Part shown: positions 7,970 through 17,037 of the stretch, piece after piece
How positions within the stretch are numbered: the first letter of the stretch is position 1
Layout of the letters: each line of letters opens with the position of its first letter
Source of the DNA: a bacterium
GTDB lineage: Bacteria; Desulfobacterota; Desulfobulbia; Desulfobulbales; Desulfobulbaceae
DNA length: 45,534 nt
Direction: 5' to 3'
Assembly (NCBI GenBank): GCA_030538155.1
Contig: JAUNUN010000023.1
Span: 1 to 45,534, forward strand
Position numbers and translations under genes: made by a program
Notes under the pieces: model-generated
What the model was told of the DNA's origin: nothing
Databases searched by the model: none
What the model saw: only the letters and a program-made list of their open reading frames with translations

Positions 7970-9472
7970 GTGCAAAACCCATCCCAGACAGAACAGAGAA
8001 TCCCAAAAAACCGTATCGTTATTTTCGGCGCATCCGGCGATCTCACCAAACGAAAGCTCATCCCGGCACTGTATCGCCTGTTCAGCCGGGGCATGCTGCC
8101 GAAAGATTTTGCCATTATTGGGGTTGGTCGCACCGCCTTTACAAATGACGCCTTCCGTGAACATCTGCGCGAGGCCCTGGATAAGGAAATGCAGGCAGGC
8201 GATCCGGCTGTCGGGTTCTGCGCATGCATCCGCTATCTCAGTGCCGACCCCAGCAAAAGCGAAGAACTCGCCCCACTGGCCGAAGATATGGGCTCGGGCG
8301 GCACCAGCCTTTTTTACCTTGCCACTCCGCCCGCGCTCTATGCGCCCATTGCAAATAGTCTGGCCGAGCTTGGCCTGAACCGCCAAGATGAGGGCCTTGT
8401 CAGCAGGCTGGTTGTGGAAAAGCCCTTTGGCGAGGATTTGGCCTCTTCCCAACTGTTGAATGAACAACTGCACCGTCATTTCAAAGAGGAGCAGATTTTT
8501 CGCATCGACCACTATCTGGGCAAGGAAACGGTGCAAAATCTTCTGGTGCTGCGCTTTGCCAACACCATTTTTGAGCCGCTTTGGAACCGCAACATGGTGG
8601 ACTATGTCGAGATCACTGCAGCGGAATCGCTTGGTGTGGAAAAACGCGGCAGCTTCTACGAGAAAACCGGGGCTGTGCGAGACATGCTGCAGAACCACCT
8701 CTTGCAAGTGCTGGCCATGGTGGCCATGGAGCCGCCGGCCTGCATCAGTGCCGATGCCCTGCGAGGCGAGGCAGTCAAGGTGATGCGTTTTTTCAGACCC
8801 TTGAACGAACAGGACCTGGACGATAACCTGGTATTGGGGCAGTATCTGCGCTCACGGGTGCAGGGCGAGGAGGTGGCGGCCTACCGTGAAGAAATGGGCG
8901 TGGCCGCGGATTCCCGCACCGAAACCTATGTGGCGCTGAAGATGTTCATTGATTCCTGGCGCTGGGAGGGTGTGCCCTTTTATCTACGCACCGGTAAGCG
9001 TCTGCCCACCCGGGTGACCGAGGTGGTCTTACATTTTAGAAAGACACGGCACCCTTCATTCCACGAAGATCCGCCCGCAAACTGCCTCATCATCCGTATT
9101 CAGCCGGATGAGGGCATTCTCGTGTCCTTTGGCCTCAAGCGGCCGGGCAGCGGTTTTCAGGTGGAGGATGTGGCCATGGATTTTCATTACAGCGACCTTT
9201 CCGACAAACCCATGCCGGACGCCTATGAGCGCCTCCTGCTCGATGCCTTAAAAGGCGATGGCACCCTTTTTGCCCGCAGTGACGAGGTTGAGGTCTGCTG
9301 GAGCTTTGTCCAGCCGATTCTGGAACGTCTCAAGGATCCGGGCCATAGTCTCTACGGCTATGCGGCCGGTACTTGGGGCCCACAGGAGGCGGATCAGCTT
9401 TTGGCAACAGCCGGCCATGTCTGGCGTTTTCCCTGTAAGAATCTGACCCATGCGCAGCACTGCGCCCTGTAA
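7970..9472 (+). CDS. zwf: glucose-6-phosphate 1-dehydrogenase
   Basis: 500 residues with a GTG start at 7970, preceded by GAGG at 7960-7963 with a 6-base spacer. The first enzyme of the oxidative pentose phosphate pathway; it oxidises glucose 6-phosphate to 6-phosphogluconolactone with NAD(P). The Rossmann motif FGASGDLTKRKL is at residues 19-30. The active-site signature RIDHYLGKE lies near 178-186, with the catalytic His region further on in the conserved NHLLQ block. Length is typical. It heads a co-directional zwf-pgl-gnd cluster. The stop codon abuts a short copy of the dispersed repeat, which folds into a stem-loop before pgl. Confidence 0.97.
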   Translation: MQNPSQTEQRIPKNRIVIFGASGDLTKRKLIPALYRLFSRGMLPKDFAIIGVGRTAFTNDAFREHLREALDKEMQAGDPAVGFCACIRYLSADPSKSEELAPLAEDMGSGGTSLFYLATPPALYAPIANSLAELGLNRQDEGLVSRLVVEKPFGEDLASSQLLNEQLHRHFKEEQIFRIDHYLGKETVQNLLVLRFANTIFEPLWNRNMVDYVEITAAESLGVEKRGSFYEKTGAVRDMLQNHLLQVLAMVAMEPPACISADALRGEAVKVMRFFRPLNEQDLDDNLVLGQYLRSRVQGEEVAAYREEMGVAADSRTETYVALKMFIDSWRWEGVPFYLRTGKRLPTRVTEVVLHFRKTRHPSFHEDPPANCLIIRIQPDEGILVSFGLKRPGSGFQVEDVAMDFHYSDLSDKPMPDAYERLLLDALKGDGTLFARSDEVEVCWSFVQPILERLKDPGHSLYGYAAGTWGPQEADQLLATAGHVWRFPCKNLTHAQHCAL

Positions 9473-9526
9473 TTCCCGTTCCAGATCACAACCCTTTCCG
9501 GGTTGGTTTTGATCTGAAACTGGAAT
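9472..9526 (+). repeat. dispersed structured repeat, short copy B (stem-loop between zwf and pgl)
   Basis: The left part ATTCCCGTTCCAGATCA..CAACCC and right part GGGTTGG.TTTTGATCTG..CTGGAAT are imperfect reverse complements around a TTTCC loop. The ends match those of the longer copies (CAGATCA and TTTTGATCTG), but the interior is deleted. It starts at the last base of the zwf stop codon. Confidence 0.65.
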
Positions 9527-9554
9527 ACATCCGCTTAAGCTCTGGGGGTTAATC

Positions 9555-10301
9555 ATGCGAAACTATCGTTCTTTTACCGGGCCTGAACAGGCCGCGCATT
9601 TCCTGGCAGACGAACTCAAGGCCTTAAGCCTTGCCGGGGATACGAGCCATGTGGTGCTCTCCGGCGGCAGCACCCCGCGCCTCTGGTTTGAAATTTTAGC
9701 CCAGCCACCCTATGCTGAGGCGATCCGCTGGACCAGCCTGCATTTCTGGTGGGGAGATGAGCGCTGCGTGCCGGCTCAAGATGCAGACAGCAACTATGGC
9801 CAGGCCAAGCGCCTCCTCTTTGACCATGTTGCCATTCCGACCGGCAATCTCCACCCCATGCGCGGCGGTGAGAAACCGGAAGCCGAGGCCCGACGTCTCA
9901 GCGAAGAAATAGAGAGCATGGTGGCGAAACAGCAGGGCCTGCCGGTTTTTGACTGGATCATTCTCGGCATGGGCGCAGATGGCCATACTGCCTCGCTCTT
10001 TCCAGAGCAGACTGATTTTAGCGAAAAGCGCTTGGCCGTGGTGGCTCGTCATCCGCAATCAGGGCAAAAGCGGATCAGCCTGAGCGCTACCCAGCTTGCC
10101 GCTTGCCGGCGGCTGACCTTCCTGGTTCTGGGTGCGGATAAGGCAGCACGGGTCAGCGAAATCTTCAGCCATCCAGCCGGAAGCCTGCCCTATCCGGCGG
10201 CGCGCATCAGTGCGGCCCATGGCCCTACCGAGTGGTATCTGGATACGGCCTCGGCGAGTGATTTGCCGGAAACGGCATCGACAGCATCGGTATCGGATTG
10301 A
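9555..10301 (+). CDS. pgl: 6-phosphogluconolactonase
   Basis: 248 residues, of the DevB/NagB-like lactonase family. It hydrolyses 6-phosphogluconolactone to 6-phosphogluconate in the cytoplasm. Family landmarks are VVLSGGSTPR near residues 33-42, the HFWWGDERCVP block near 64-74, SNYGQAK, and GMGADGHTASLFP near 141-153, which carries the catalytic His-containing loop. Length matches the family. It sits between zwf and gnd, and its stop codon (10299-10301) is 14 bases before the gnd start, so co-expression is expected. The last 15 residues (SASDLPETASTASVSD) are low-complexity and probably not catalytic. Confidence 0.95.
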   Translation: MRNYRSFTGPEQAAHFLADELKALSLAGDTSHVVLSGGSTPRLWFEILAQPPYAEAIRWTSLHFWWGDERCVPAQDADSNYGQAKRLLFDHVAIPTGNLHPMRGGEKPEAEARRLSEEIESMVAKQQGLPVFDWIILGMGADGHTASLFPEQTDFSEKRLAVVARHPQSGQKRISLSATQLAACRRLTFLVLGADKAARVSEIFSHPAGSLPYPAARISAAHGPTEWYLDTASASDLPETASTASVSD

Positions 10302-10315
10302 ACAGGGAGCAGACT

Positions 10316-11773
10316 ATGCAAGCGGATATCGGCCTCATCGGCCTTGCCGTTATGGGCCAGAACCTCATCCTCAACATGGCGGATCATGGCTTTACGGTCG
10401 TGGCCTACAACCGCACCCAGGCCAGGGTAGGGGAGTTTCTCGCCGGGCCGGCCAAGGATATCAGTATCGTCGGGGCGAATTCGCTTGAAGATTTCGTGGC
10501 GCAGTTGAGCCTCCCCCGCAAGGTTATGCTGATGGTGCGGGCAGGCGAGCCGGTGGACAGCCTGATTGCACAGCTGATCCCGCTTCTGCAGCCGGGCGAT
10601 GTAGTCATTGACGGCGGCAACTCCAATTTTACCGATACCAACCGCCGGGTGGCGCAGCTGCGCGAGCACGGCATCCACTATATCGGTGCCGGTATTTCCG
10701 GCGGTGAAGAGGGCGCGCGCTTTGGCCCCTCCATCATGCCGGGCGGGGCCATTGAGGGCCGGCCCCTGGTGCTGCCCATTTTTGAGGCCATTGCCGCCAA
10801 GGCAGCCGACGACGAGCCCTGCTGCGCCTGGATTGGGCCGGAAGGTGCGGGCCATTTTGTTAAGATGGTGCATAACGGCATTGAATACGGCGATATGCAG
10901 CTCATCAGCGAGGCCTACCACTTCCTACACCGGGCCCTGGGCCTGGACCACAGCGCCATGCAGGCGATCTTTGCCCAATGGAACAGAACCGAGCTTGAAA
11001 GCTACCTGATCGAGATCACGAGTGAAATCCTGGCCTATCGGCAAGCGGACGGCAGCCCGCTTGTGGAGCAGATCCTCGATGTGGCGGGCCAGAAGGGAAC
11101 CGGCAAGTGGACCGGCATCAATGCCCTGCACCTGGGCGTGCCTCTGACCCTGATTACCGAGGCGGTCTTTGCCCGCTTCCTCTCCTCGCTCAAGGAGGAG
11201 CGGGTGGCGGCAGAGCAGCTTTTTCACAAGGATATCGGCAGAGGCCTCATTCGTACAGGCGAGATCGGCCCTTGGGTGGAAGAACTGCGCCAGGCCCTGC
11301 TGGCAGCCAAGATCATCTCCTACGCTCAAGGCTTCATGCTGATTCGCCAGGCCTCGCTTGACTTCAACTGGCAGATCAAAAGCGGCGAGGTGGCCAAGAT
11401 CTGGCGCGCGGGCTGCATTATCCGCAGCACCTTTCTGGATGACATCCATGCCGCCTTTAGAGACGAGCCGGGCCTTGCCTTCTTGGGCTCAGCCCCCTAT
11501 TTCACGAACCTTTTGCAAGCATGCCTGCCCGCCTGGCGACGCATCTGTGCCCAGGCCATAACCACCGGCCTGCCCATGCCCGCCATGACAGCAGCGCTCA
11601 GCTTCCTCGACGGCTATACCACCGCCCGCCTGCCCGCCAATATGATCCAGGCCCAGCGCGACTACTTCGGCGCACACACCTATGAACGGGTGGACAGCGA
11701 GCGGGGCAGATTCTTCCACACCGACTGGACGGGCAGCGGCGGCGCTGCCGCCTCAAGTTCGTATGAGGGCTGA
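10316..11773 (+). CDS. gnd: 6-phosphogluconate dehydrogenase, decarboxylating
   Basis: 485 residues from the ATG at 10316, chosen because AGGGAG (10304-10309) lies six bases upstream and MQADIGLIGLAVMGQNL is the normal family start. The Rossmann motif GLAVMGQNL binds the nucleotide, and the Arg in YNRT is consistent with NADP preference. The substrate motif IGAGISGGEEGARFGPSIMPGG, the catalytic Lys in GHFVKMVHNGIEYGDMQ and the C-terminal tail with FHTDW are all present. It oxidatively decarboxylates 6-phosphogluconate to ribulose 5-phosphate. It completes the pathway begun by zwf and pgl. It ends with a Gly/Ala/Ser-rich tail and converges with the DUF2254 gene. Confidence 0.97.
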   Translation: MQADIGLIGLAVMGQNLILNMADHGFTVVAYNRTQARVGEFLAGPAKDISIVGANSLEDFVAQLSLPRKVMLMVRAGEPVDSLIAQLIPLLQPGDVVIDGGNSNFTDTNRRVAQLREHGIHYIGAGISGGEEGARFGPSIMPGGAIEGRPLVLPIFEAIAAKAADDEPCCAWIGPEGAGHFVKMVHNGIEYGDMQLISEAYHFLHRALGLDHSAMQAIFAQWNRTELESYLIEITSEILAYRQADGSPLVEQILDVAGQKGTGKWTGINALHLGVPLTLITEAVFARFLSSLKEERVAAEQLFHKDIGRGLIRTGEIGPWVEELRQALLAAKIISYAQGFMLIRQASLDFNWQIKSGEVAKIWRAGCIIRSTFLDDIHAAFRDEPGLAFLGSAPYFTNLLQACLPAWRRICAQAITTGLPMPAMTAALSFLDGYTTARLPANMIQAQRDYFGAHTYERVDSERGRFFHTDWTGSGGAAASSSYEG

Positions 11774-11821
11774 TCCTCAAAAACGTGCGTTACCAGCGCG
11801 TTGTGTGCAATCGGCATACTC

Positions 11822-13072
11822 CTAAAAAAGCTGCATCTTTTCGGCCACGGCTTGAATACGGCTCTTTTCCTCCTCAAGAAGATCCGTCTTGGCGCAGCGT
11901 TTCACGGCCAGGGCGGATTGCTCACGCGCTGCCTCGCGGAAGCCGGCGTCGCCCTGCTCAAAGAGGGCCAGTAAAACTTTTTGCAAGCGCAGCATCACGG
12001 AAAAATCAGCCGCTCCGTAGTGGGCCATGCCGGAAAAGGCGTCTTCAAAAAGGTCGGCAGCGGCTAAAGCCGGCACAAAGACATGAGTATACTGCGGCTC
12101 CGGCAGCTCTTCCAAATGCCTGTGCGCCCAGATGGCCAGCACCTGTGCCTGCATGGCCAGCACCTGAATGGCTGTGCCCGGATCGTTCACGCCCGCCGAC
12201 AGTGCCTTCATGCCGATCTCCGCCAGCACCACCAGGCCGTAGCGCGGGTCTTGCTCGTGGCTGCGGAAGGATTCCACGATAAAGCTCTCCCGCAGGCGGC
12301 TGCACTTCTGTTCATCCGGCAAAACATCCACACTGAGCAGGGAGCTGCCGCTGTATATCCATGAGCCGGGTAAAACAGCGAGATAGACGGGGCTCTCCAT
12401 CTCCTGGGCGCTGGCTTCCAGCGTGGCCACATCTATGGCGGCAATATAGCCGGAGCGGCCGGCCTTGACTTCGTAACGGCCCCGGACCGTCCCGTCTGCC
12501 TCTTGGCCGCCCAGAAAAGGGTTCTGGTAGCGCTTCTCCATGGCCGCTTTGGCCGTGGCTGTGATCAGGCTGATGGATTCCTCCACCCGACCCAACCTGG
12601 GCAGCATATGGATCCACTTGAGGAAGGTGCCGACCAGCCAACCCACCACAAAAAGCGTGACCACAAAAAGCACCAGTTTGCCGCTGTCGTTGTACAGGCC
12701 GGCGCCCATGCCGATGATACCGGCCAGGCTGAAGAGAAAGCCGCCGACAAAGGTGCCCAGGGCATTCTGGGCGCTGCTGTCTTCACGCAGAAGCGTGGTG
12801 ATACGCGGGGTGGTGCTGACGGCGGCGGCATTGTAGCTGGAAATCAGCGTCGACAGCGAGAAGGTGGCGATGGCCAGCAGGCTTGAGGCCAGGATGGTGA
12901 GAATCTGTCCCACGGACTCGGCACCCATCTTCCAGGCTATATCCGGCGGTACAAAAGGGGCGAGCAGCTGCGCCGCCAGGGCGCTGGCCGCGCCCAGCAT
13001 GGCGATGAAGGTGACCCGCACCCAGAGGCGGCGCATCCATTTTTTGATTGTCCAGCGAAGGCGTGCAAGCAT
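11822..13072 (-). CDS. DUF2254 family membrane protein
   Basis: 416 residues. Four hydrophobic segments lie in the N-terminal half (about residues 18-40, 55-80, 105-127 and 132-152). They are followed by a soluble C-terminal region with a conserved-looking block GMKALSAGVNDPGTAIQ near 287-303. This architecture and the NDPGTA motif fit the DUF2254 family (Pfam PF10011) of predicted bacterial inner-membrane proteins with no established function. The RIT and SYNAAAV stretch after TM2 is also family-like. It lies 41 bases downstream of the YeeE-like pair on the same strand and may share their transcript. No role is assigned. Confidence 0.82.
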   Translation of the reverse strand: MLARLRWTIKKWMRRLWVRVTFIAMLGAASALAAQLLAPFVPPDIAWKMGAESVGQILTILASSLLAIATFSLSTLISSYNAAAVSTTPRITTLLREDSSAQNALGTFVGGFLFSLAGIIGMGAGLYNDSGKLVLFVVTLFVVGWLVGTFLKWIHMLPRLGRVEESISLITATAKAAMEKRYQNPFLGGQEADGTVRGRYEVKAGRSGYIAAIDVATLEASAQEMESPVYLAVLPGSWIYSGSSLLSVDVLPDEQKCSRLRESFIVESFRSHEQDPRYGLVVLAEIGMKALSAGVNDPGTAIQVLAMQAQVLAIWAHRHLEELPEPQYTHVFVPALAAADLFEDAFSGMAHYGAADFSVMLRLQKVLLALFEQGDAGFREAAREQSALAVKRCAKTDLLEEEKSRIQAVAEKMQLF

Positions 13073-13113
13073 TCTATTGCCCTGAAGTGCAAGTGTGTAC
13101 AGGGGAAGCTGAA

Positions 13114-13644
13114 TTACAGCCCCTTTCTCTCAAAGAGATAAAACATCAACAAAGTCACAGCCCAGAAGCCTGCGGCCACAATCCAGTGGGATACACCCAA
13201 GGCCTCGGGCAGGGAGATCTTGCCGAAATCCTTCCAGGTCATGAGGGTACTGTTCAGCCAGGGGTACAATTCGGCATAGATGGCGGCTCCGGCCACCATG
13301 CCGGCAATGGCAAAGAGCGCGTGCCAGCGTCCCTCGCCCAATGCGCCGATGGAGGTGCCGGGGCAAAAACCCATCAGGGCCCAGCCTGCGCCGAAAAGCG
13401 AACCACCCACCACCACCGCGCCCACATTCATGGTCTTATGGCTGGTAGTGAAGATGCCCGCATCAATGAGCAGAAGAATGCCCACCATGCCCACCAGGAT
13501 GGCTGAGAGCATGAATTTGAGGATGGTCATGTCCTGCAGGAGCATGGCCCCCACCTGTTTGTCAAAGCGCAAGACCCGCCCCTTTTGCAGGAAAAAACCA
13601 AACAGTACGCCGGTGATCAGGCCAAGAATCTGTTCCGTACTCAT
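13114..13644 (-). CDS. YeeE/YedE family protein, half-length (second of a pair)
   Basis: 176 residues from the ATG at 13644. It is a polytopic membrane protein with about five hydrophobic segments. The signature GWALMGFCPGTSIGALGEG (near residue 88) carries the conserved Cys seen in YeeE/YedE proteins. That family includes the thiosulfate transporter TsuA, where Cys residues relay substrate through the membrane. Full-length members have two such halves; here they are separate genes. The start overlaps the stop of the upstream partner by four bases (ATGA), so the two are coupled and probably form one transporter. The likely substrate is a reduced sulfur compound, by family only. Confidence 0.85.
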   Translation of the reverse strand: MSTEQILGLITGVLFGFFLQKGRVLRFDKQVGAMLLQDMTILKFMLSAILVGMVGILLLIDAGIFTTSHKTMNVGAVVVGGSLFGAGWALMGFCPGTSIGALGEGRWHALFAIAGMVAGAAIYAELYPWLNSTLMTWKDFGKISLPEALGVSHWIVAAGFWAVTLLMFYLFERKGL

Positions 13645-14186
13645 GGCCTCCTCCTCCTGTAGATGAGATTGGCAACCAGGATGCCGAGGCCGAAGAAGCA
13701 GACCATGGCCACAAAGGAGCTGAGGGATAGCTGCATCAGCCCGCTCAAACCATGGCCGCTGGGGCAGCCGTCGGCCAGGCGCGCGCCGATCATGGCGACA
13801 ATGCCGCCAAAAAATGCGCCAAGAGCCCGTTTGCCCACTGAAGGCCCGAAATAGCGCTGCCACAGGGGCGGCACGGCCTCAAGCTTGAAGCTGCGGTCGC
13901 TGAGCGAGGCAATGAGCGCTCCGGGCAAGATGCCCAAAACCAGCATGAACTGCCAGTCCACCTTGATCTTGGTTTTGGTGAAGTAGGCGTTATCGGCCGC
14001 ATGTTGCGGCACAACTCCTTCCTCCACCAGCCCGGCCGCGCGTACAAAGGTAGTGGATGCGCCCAGGTAATTGGTTTTGCCCATGTAGACCGTGGTCAGC
14101 CAGGCCGAGGCAATGGCCAGAAGACCCACCAAGGCACCGGCCAGGTACGGACTCCAGCCATCTTTTTTCTTGGGGTACAGATCCAT
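13641..14186 (-). CDS. YeeE/YedE family protein, half-length (first of a pair)
   Basis: 181 residues. The N-terminus is cytoplasmic and basic (MDLYPKKKDG), followed by about four membrane segments. The family signature GARLADGCPSGHGLSG (near residue 137) contains the conserved Cys. A strong Shine-Dalgarno (AGGAGG, minus strand) precedes the ATG at 14186. It overlaps the second half-length protein by four bases. A longer loop between TM segments (residues about 45-75, with TKTKIKVDWQ) is characteristic of many bacterial pairs of this type. The probable function is import of thiosulfate or another sulfur species, together with the downstream gene. Confidence 0.85.
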   Translation of the reverse strand: MDLYPKKKDGWSPYLAGALVGLLAIASAWLTTVYMGKTNYLGASTTFVRAAGLVEEGVVPQHAADNAYFTKTKIKVDWQFMLVLGILPGALIASLSDRSFKLEAVPPLWQRYFGPSVGKRALGAFFGGIVAMIGARLADGCPSGHGLSGLMQLSLSSFVAMVCFFGLGILVANLIYRRRRP

Positions 14187-14270
14187 GTGTTCCTCCTTGT
14201 TGAAAAGATAGGTTCAGCCCTGCTCCTGCTGCGAACAGTCCTGCGCAAAGGCGGTCATAGTACGCCTCTA

Positions 14271-15695
14271 TCAGTTCGATGCTCCTGTGCGGCGGGCGAT
14301 TTCCTTGGCCGGAATCAGGGCAGTGGCACTGGCCGAGACAATATTGCCCGCCACCCCCGGCCCGTCTCCAGCCACAAAAAGGCCCTGCACAGCGGTTTCC
14401 AGTTGAGCGCTGGTCTCCACCTGGGTAGCGAAAAACTTGATTTCCGGCGCATAGAGCAGGGTTTCGTCATTGGTGACGCCGGGCAGCACCAGGTTGAGCT
14501 GCTCCAAGCCCTCCACCAGATTGGTCAGGATGCGCTCGGGCAGGGCCATGGCAATGTCGCCGCAGGTAACATTGGTCAGTGTCGGCACCAGGTAGCCGTT
14601 CTTGATGCGGTTCCAGGTGGAGCGCCGACCCCGCCGTAAATCGCCGAAGCGCTGCAAAATGGGCTTGCCGCCGCCGATCAGGGTGGCGAGCTTGCCGATG
14701 GATTCGCCGTAGGCTTGGTTGTCTTCCACCGGGTCGGTCAGCACCACCTTGGAGAGAAAGGCAAAGTTGCTGTTGCCGGACTTGGAATCCATGCGGGCAT
14801 GGCCGTTTACGCAGACGAAGTCCTGGTAGTTTTCCAAGGCCACATAGCCGCCGAAGTTGGTGCAGAAGGTGCGGGTCTGGTCATCGTAGCGACTGGTGCG
14901 GATAAAAAAGGTGGGGTCGTAGATGATGGAGCAGATATCCTGCATGATCTCGTTGTGCAGTTCCACCCGCACCCCCACCTCGATGCCGCGCTGCGAAAGC
15001 GGAATACCGAGGCCTCTGGCCACGCCGGCCACCCATTCCGCACCCACCCGGCCGGGCGCGAGGATAACAAAGGGAGCATGGTACCGGCCCTTATTGGTGA
15101 CGACCCCGCTGATGCGGCCACTCTCGGTGCTGACCCACTCCACGGTTTCGGAGGTTTGCAGGGTTACGCCTTTTTGACTGATGTATGCCGCCATGGCGGC
15201 AATGTGATTGGGCAGGTTGTCGCTGCCCAGATGCTTCTGGCGGATGAGCAAAAGGTCGATGCCGTGCTTGCGCGCCTGCTTGCGGATAGCCTGGGCCGTC
15301 TCCATATCGGTGGGATAGATCTGGCCATCCATGCCGAAACGGGTGTAGATGGCCTCGGTTTCCTCGATCAGGCGCGCGGCCTCGGTTTCGCTCAGAAACT
15401 GGGTCAGGTCGGTTTTGCCCAGTTTGTGGATGAAGTTGAGCTTGCCGTCTGAAAAGAGCCCGGCCCCGCCCACACCGCAGAGGATGTTGCAGGGCTTGCA
15501 GTGGATGCAGCCGCGTTTTTCAATGGGGCATTTGCGGGCCTGCGGTGCTTTCCCCTTTTCAATGAGCAGCACCTTGAGCCTCGTGTGCTCGCAGAGGTAG
15601 TAGGCGGCGAAAAGCCCGGCCGGGCCGCCGCCAACAATGATGACATCATAGTTTTCGGGATGAGCGCTTGTGGGCTTTCTGGGCTTGTGCTCCAT
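14271..15695 (-). CDS. FAD-dependent dehydrogenase (COG2509-type)
   Basis: 474 residues from the ATG at 15695. The FAD-binding motif VIIVGGGPAGLFAAYYL (residues about 18-34) is followed by a Cys cluster, RKCPIEKRGCIHCKPCNILCGVGGAG (written here in full only to residue 20: RKCPIEKRGCIHCKPCNILC), near residues 56-80. The C-terminal GLFVAGDGPGVAGNIVSASATA closes the FAD site. These features match a family of uncharacterised flavoprotein dehydrogenases widespread in anaerobes. The Cys cluster could bind iron-sulfur but this is not shown. Further upstream in-frame codons lack family sequence. It is upstream of, and co-directional with, the YeeE-like pair (84-base gap); whether they function together is unknown. 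Confidence 0.85.
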   Translation of the reverse strand: MEHKPRKPTSAHPENYDVIIVGGGPAGLFAAYYLCEHTRLKVLLIEKGKAPQARKCPIEKRGCIHCKPCNILCGVGGAGLFSDGKLNFIHKLGKTDLTQFLSETEAARLIEETEAIYTRFGMDGQIYPTDMETAQAIRKQARKHGIDLLLIRQKHLGSDNLPNHIAAMAAYISQKGVTLQTSETVEWVSTESGRISGVVTNKGRYHAPFVILAPGRVGAEWVAGVARGLGIPLSQRGIEVGVRVELHNEIMQDICSIIYDPTFFIRTSRYDDQTRTFCTNFGGYVALENYQDFVCVNGHARMDSKSGNSNFAFLSKVVLTDPVEDNQAYGESIGKLATLIGGGKPILQRFGDLRRGRRSTWNRIKNGYLVPTLTNVTCGDIAMALPERILTNLVEGLEQLNLVLPGVTNDETLLYAPEIKFFATQVETSAQLETAVQGLFVAGDGPGVAGNIVSASATALIPAKEIARRTGASN

Positions 15696-16040
15696 GGCGG
15701 GTGTTTTCAGTGAAGAGATGAAGGGGCAGGACAGGCCGGACGGCTTACGTGGTCTACTGCAAGCGTGTTCATCAGCAAACCGTGCGCGGCTCGTGCCAAG
15801 GCTGCTCTGTATACCTTGCCACACCCGACTCCGGCAGCAAAGCCTTTCTTGCTACAGCATTGGCGGTAGGCTTGCGCCGCCCTGGTGATACCGCGCTCTT
15901 TTTATCTGGCGGCAGAATGAGCACTGATGTAGAGTAAAAGTCATTTTGATTTATTGTGATATATCAAGGCCGGGCGTGGCCCCGGAGCCGGCGGCCAGCC
16001 CTTTTTCATAGCCACTCTATCACAGTCGCAAGAGGATCCC
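15696..16040. other. divergent intergenic region upstream of fba
   Basis: 345 bases between two divergent genes, expected to hold both promoters. A short open frame (15722-15937, plus) encodes a Cys- and Gly-containing peptide that I do not recognise and that has no good ribosome-binding site. A GC-rich stretch at 15968-16000 (CCGGG/CCCGG pairing) is followed by CTTTTT and could be a weak attenuator before fba. Confidence 0.4.
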
Positions 16041-17021
16041 ATGAAGAAACGACACTACAAAGAACTCGGTCTGGTCAACACCAAGGCCATGTTTGCCCAG
16101 GCATTGAAGGAACAGTTCGCCGTACCCGCGTACAACTTCAACAACATGGAGCAGTTGCAGGCCATTGTCACCGGCTGCGCCCGCAGCGCCTCACCGCTCA
16201 TTCTGCAGGTATCCGGCAGCGCCAGAAAATACATCGGCGCTTCTTTTCTGCCGCACATGGCCAAGGCTGCGGTGGAATTCTCGGCAGAATTAGGCACGCC
16301 CCTGCCCATTGCCCTGCACCTGGATCATGGCGGCTCGGTCGAATTGGCCAAGGAGTGCATTGACAGCGGTTTTTCTTCGGTCATGATCGACGCCTCGCAT
16401 GAGCCCTTCCAGGAAAACATCCGCATCACCAAGGAAGTGGTGGCCTATGCCCGCGAGCATGACGTTTCAGTAGAGGCGGAACTGGGGGTTCTGGCCGGTA
16501 TCGAGGATGAGGTCAGTGCCGAGCATTCCACCTACACCCAGCCGCAGGAGGTGGAGGAGTTCTTGCAGGCCACCGGCGTAGACAGCCTGGCCATCTCCAT
16601 CGGCACCTCGCACGGGGCCTACAAGTTCAAGCTCAAGCCCGGCGAAGAACCGCCGCCTCTGCGCTTTGACATCCTTGAGGAAATCGAGCGCCTCGTGCCT
16701 GGTTTTCCCATTGTGCTCCACGGCGCATCTTCGGTTTTGCCCAAGTATGTGGAGATGATCAATCAGTATGGCGGCAAGATGGAAAACACCGCCGGTATCC
16801 CTGAAGAGCAACTGCGGCGGGCCACAGCCTCAGCGGTCTGCAAGGTCAATATCGACAGCGACGGCCGCCTGGCCATGACCGCCGTCATCCGCCGGGTCTT
16901 TGCAGAAAAACCGGGCGAGTTTGATCCGCGCAAGTACCTTGGCCCGGCTCGTGAAGCCCTGATCGAGCTGATCATGCACAAGAACAGCGAGGTTCTGGGC
17001 AGCGCCGGCAGAGTCCGCTGA
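16041..17021 (+). CDS. fba: fructose-1,6-bisphosphate aldolase, class II
   Basis: 326 residues with GAGGA upstream of the ATG. A zinc-dependent aldolase that interconverts fructose 1,6-bisphosphate with DHAP and glyceraldehyde 3-phosphate. Class II landmarks are PAYNFNNMEQ near residue 29, LHLDHGGS near 93-100 with the catalytic Asp and a zinc-binding His, VEAELGVLAGIED near 150, ISIGTSHGAYK, and VLHGASSVLP near 226, which carries a zinc His. CKVNIDSD near 269 binds phosphate. The length matches the TBP-type branch. The 116 bases before orn contain nested inverted repeats, so the genes may be separated by a terminator or attenuator. It faces divergently from the flavoprotein gene. Confidence 0.97.
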   Translation: MKKRHYKELGLVNTKAMFAQALKEQFAVPAYNFNNMEQLQAIVTGCARSASPLILQVSGSARKYIGASFLPHMAKAAVEFSAELGTPLPIALHLDHGGSVELAKECIDSGFSSVMIDASHEPFQENIRITKEVVAYAREHDVSVEAELGVLAGIEDEVSAEHSTYTQPQEVEEFLQATGVDSLAISIGTSHGAYKFKLKPGEEPPPLRFDILEEIERLVPGFPIVLHGASSVLPKYVEMINQYGGKMENTAGIPEEQLRRATASAVCKVNIDSDGRLAMTAVIRRVFAEKPGEFDPRKYLGPAREALIELIMHKNSEVLGSAGRVR

Positions 17022-17037
17022 ATTGCCCTGACTGAAT

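Noticed and set aside
15722..15937. Short plus-strand open frame in the fba upstream region
   Set aside because: The product (with YVVYCKRVHQQ and SGSKAFLATALA) is not recognised, starts at GTG without a ribosome-binding site and lies in a likely promoter region.
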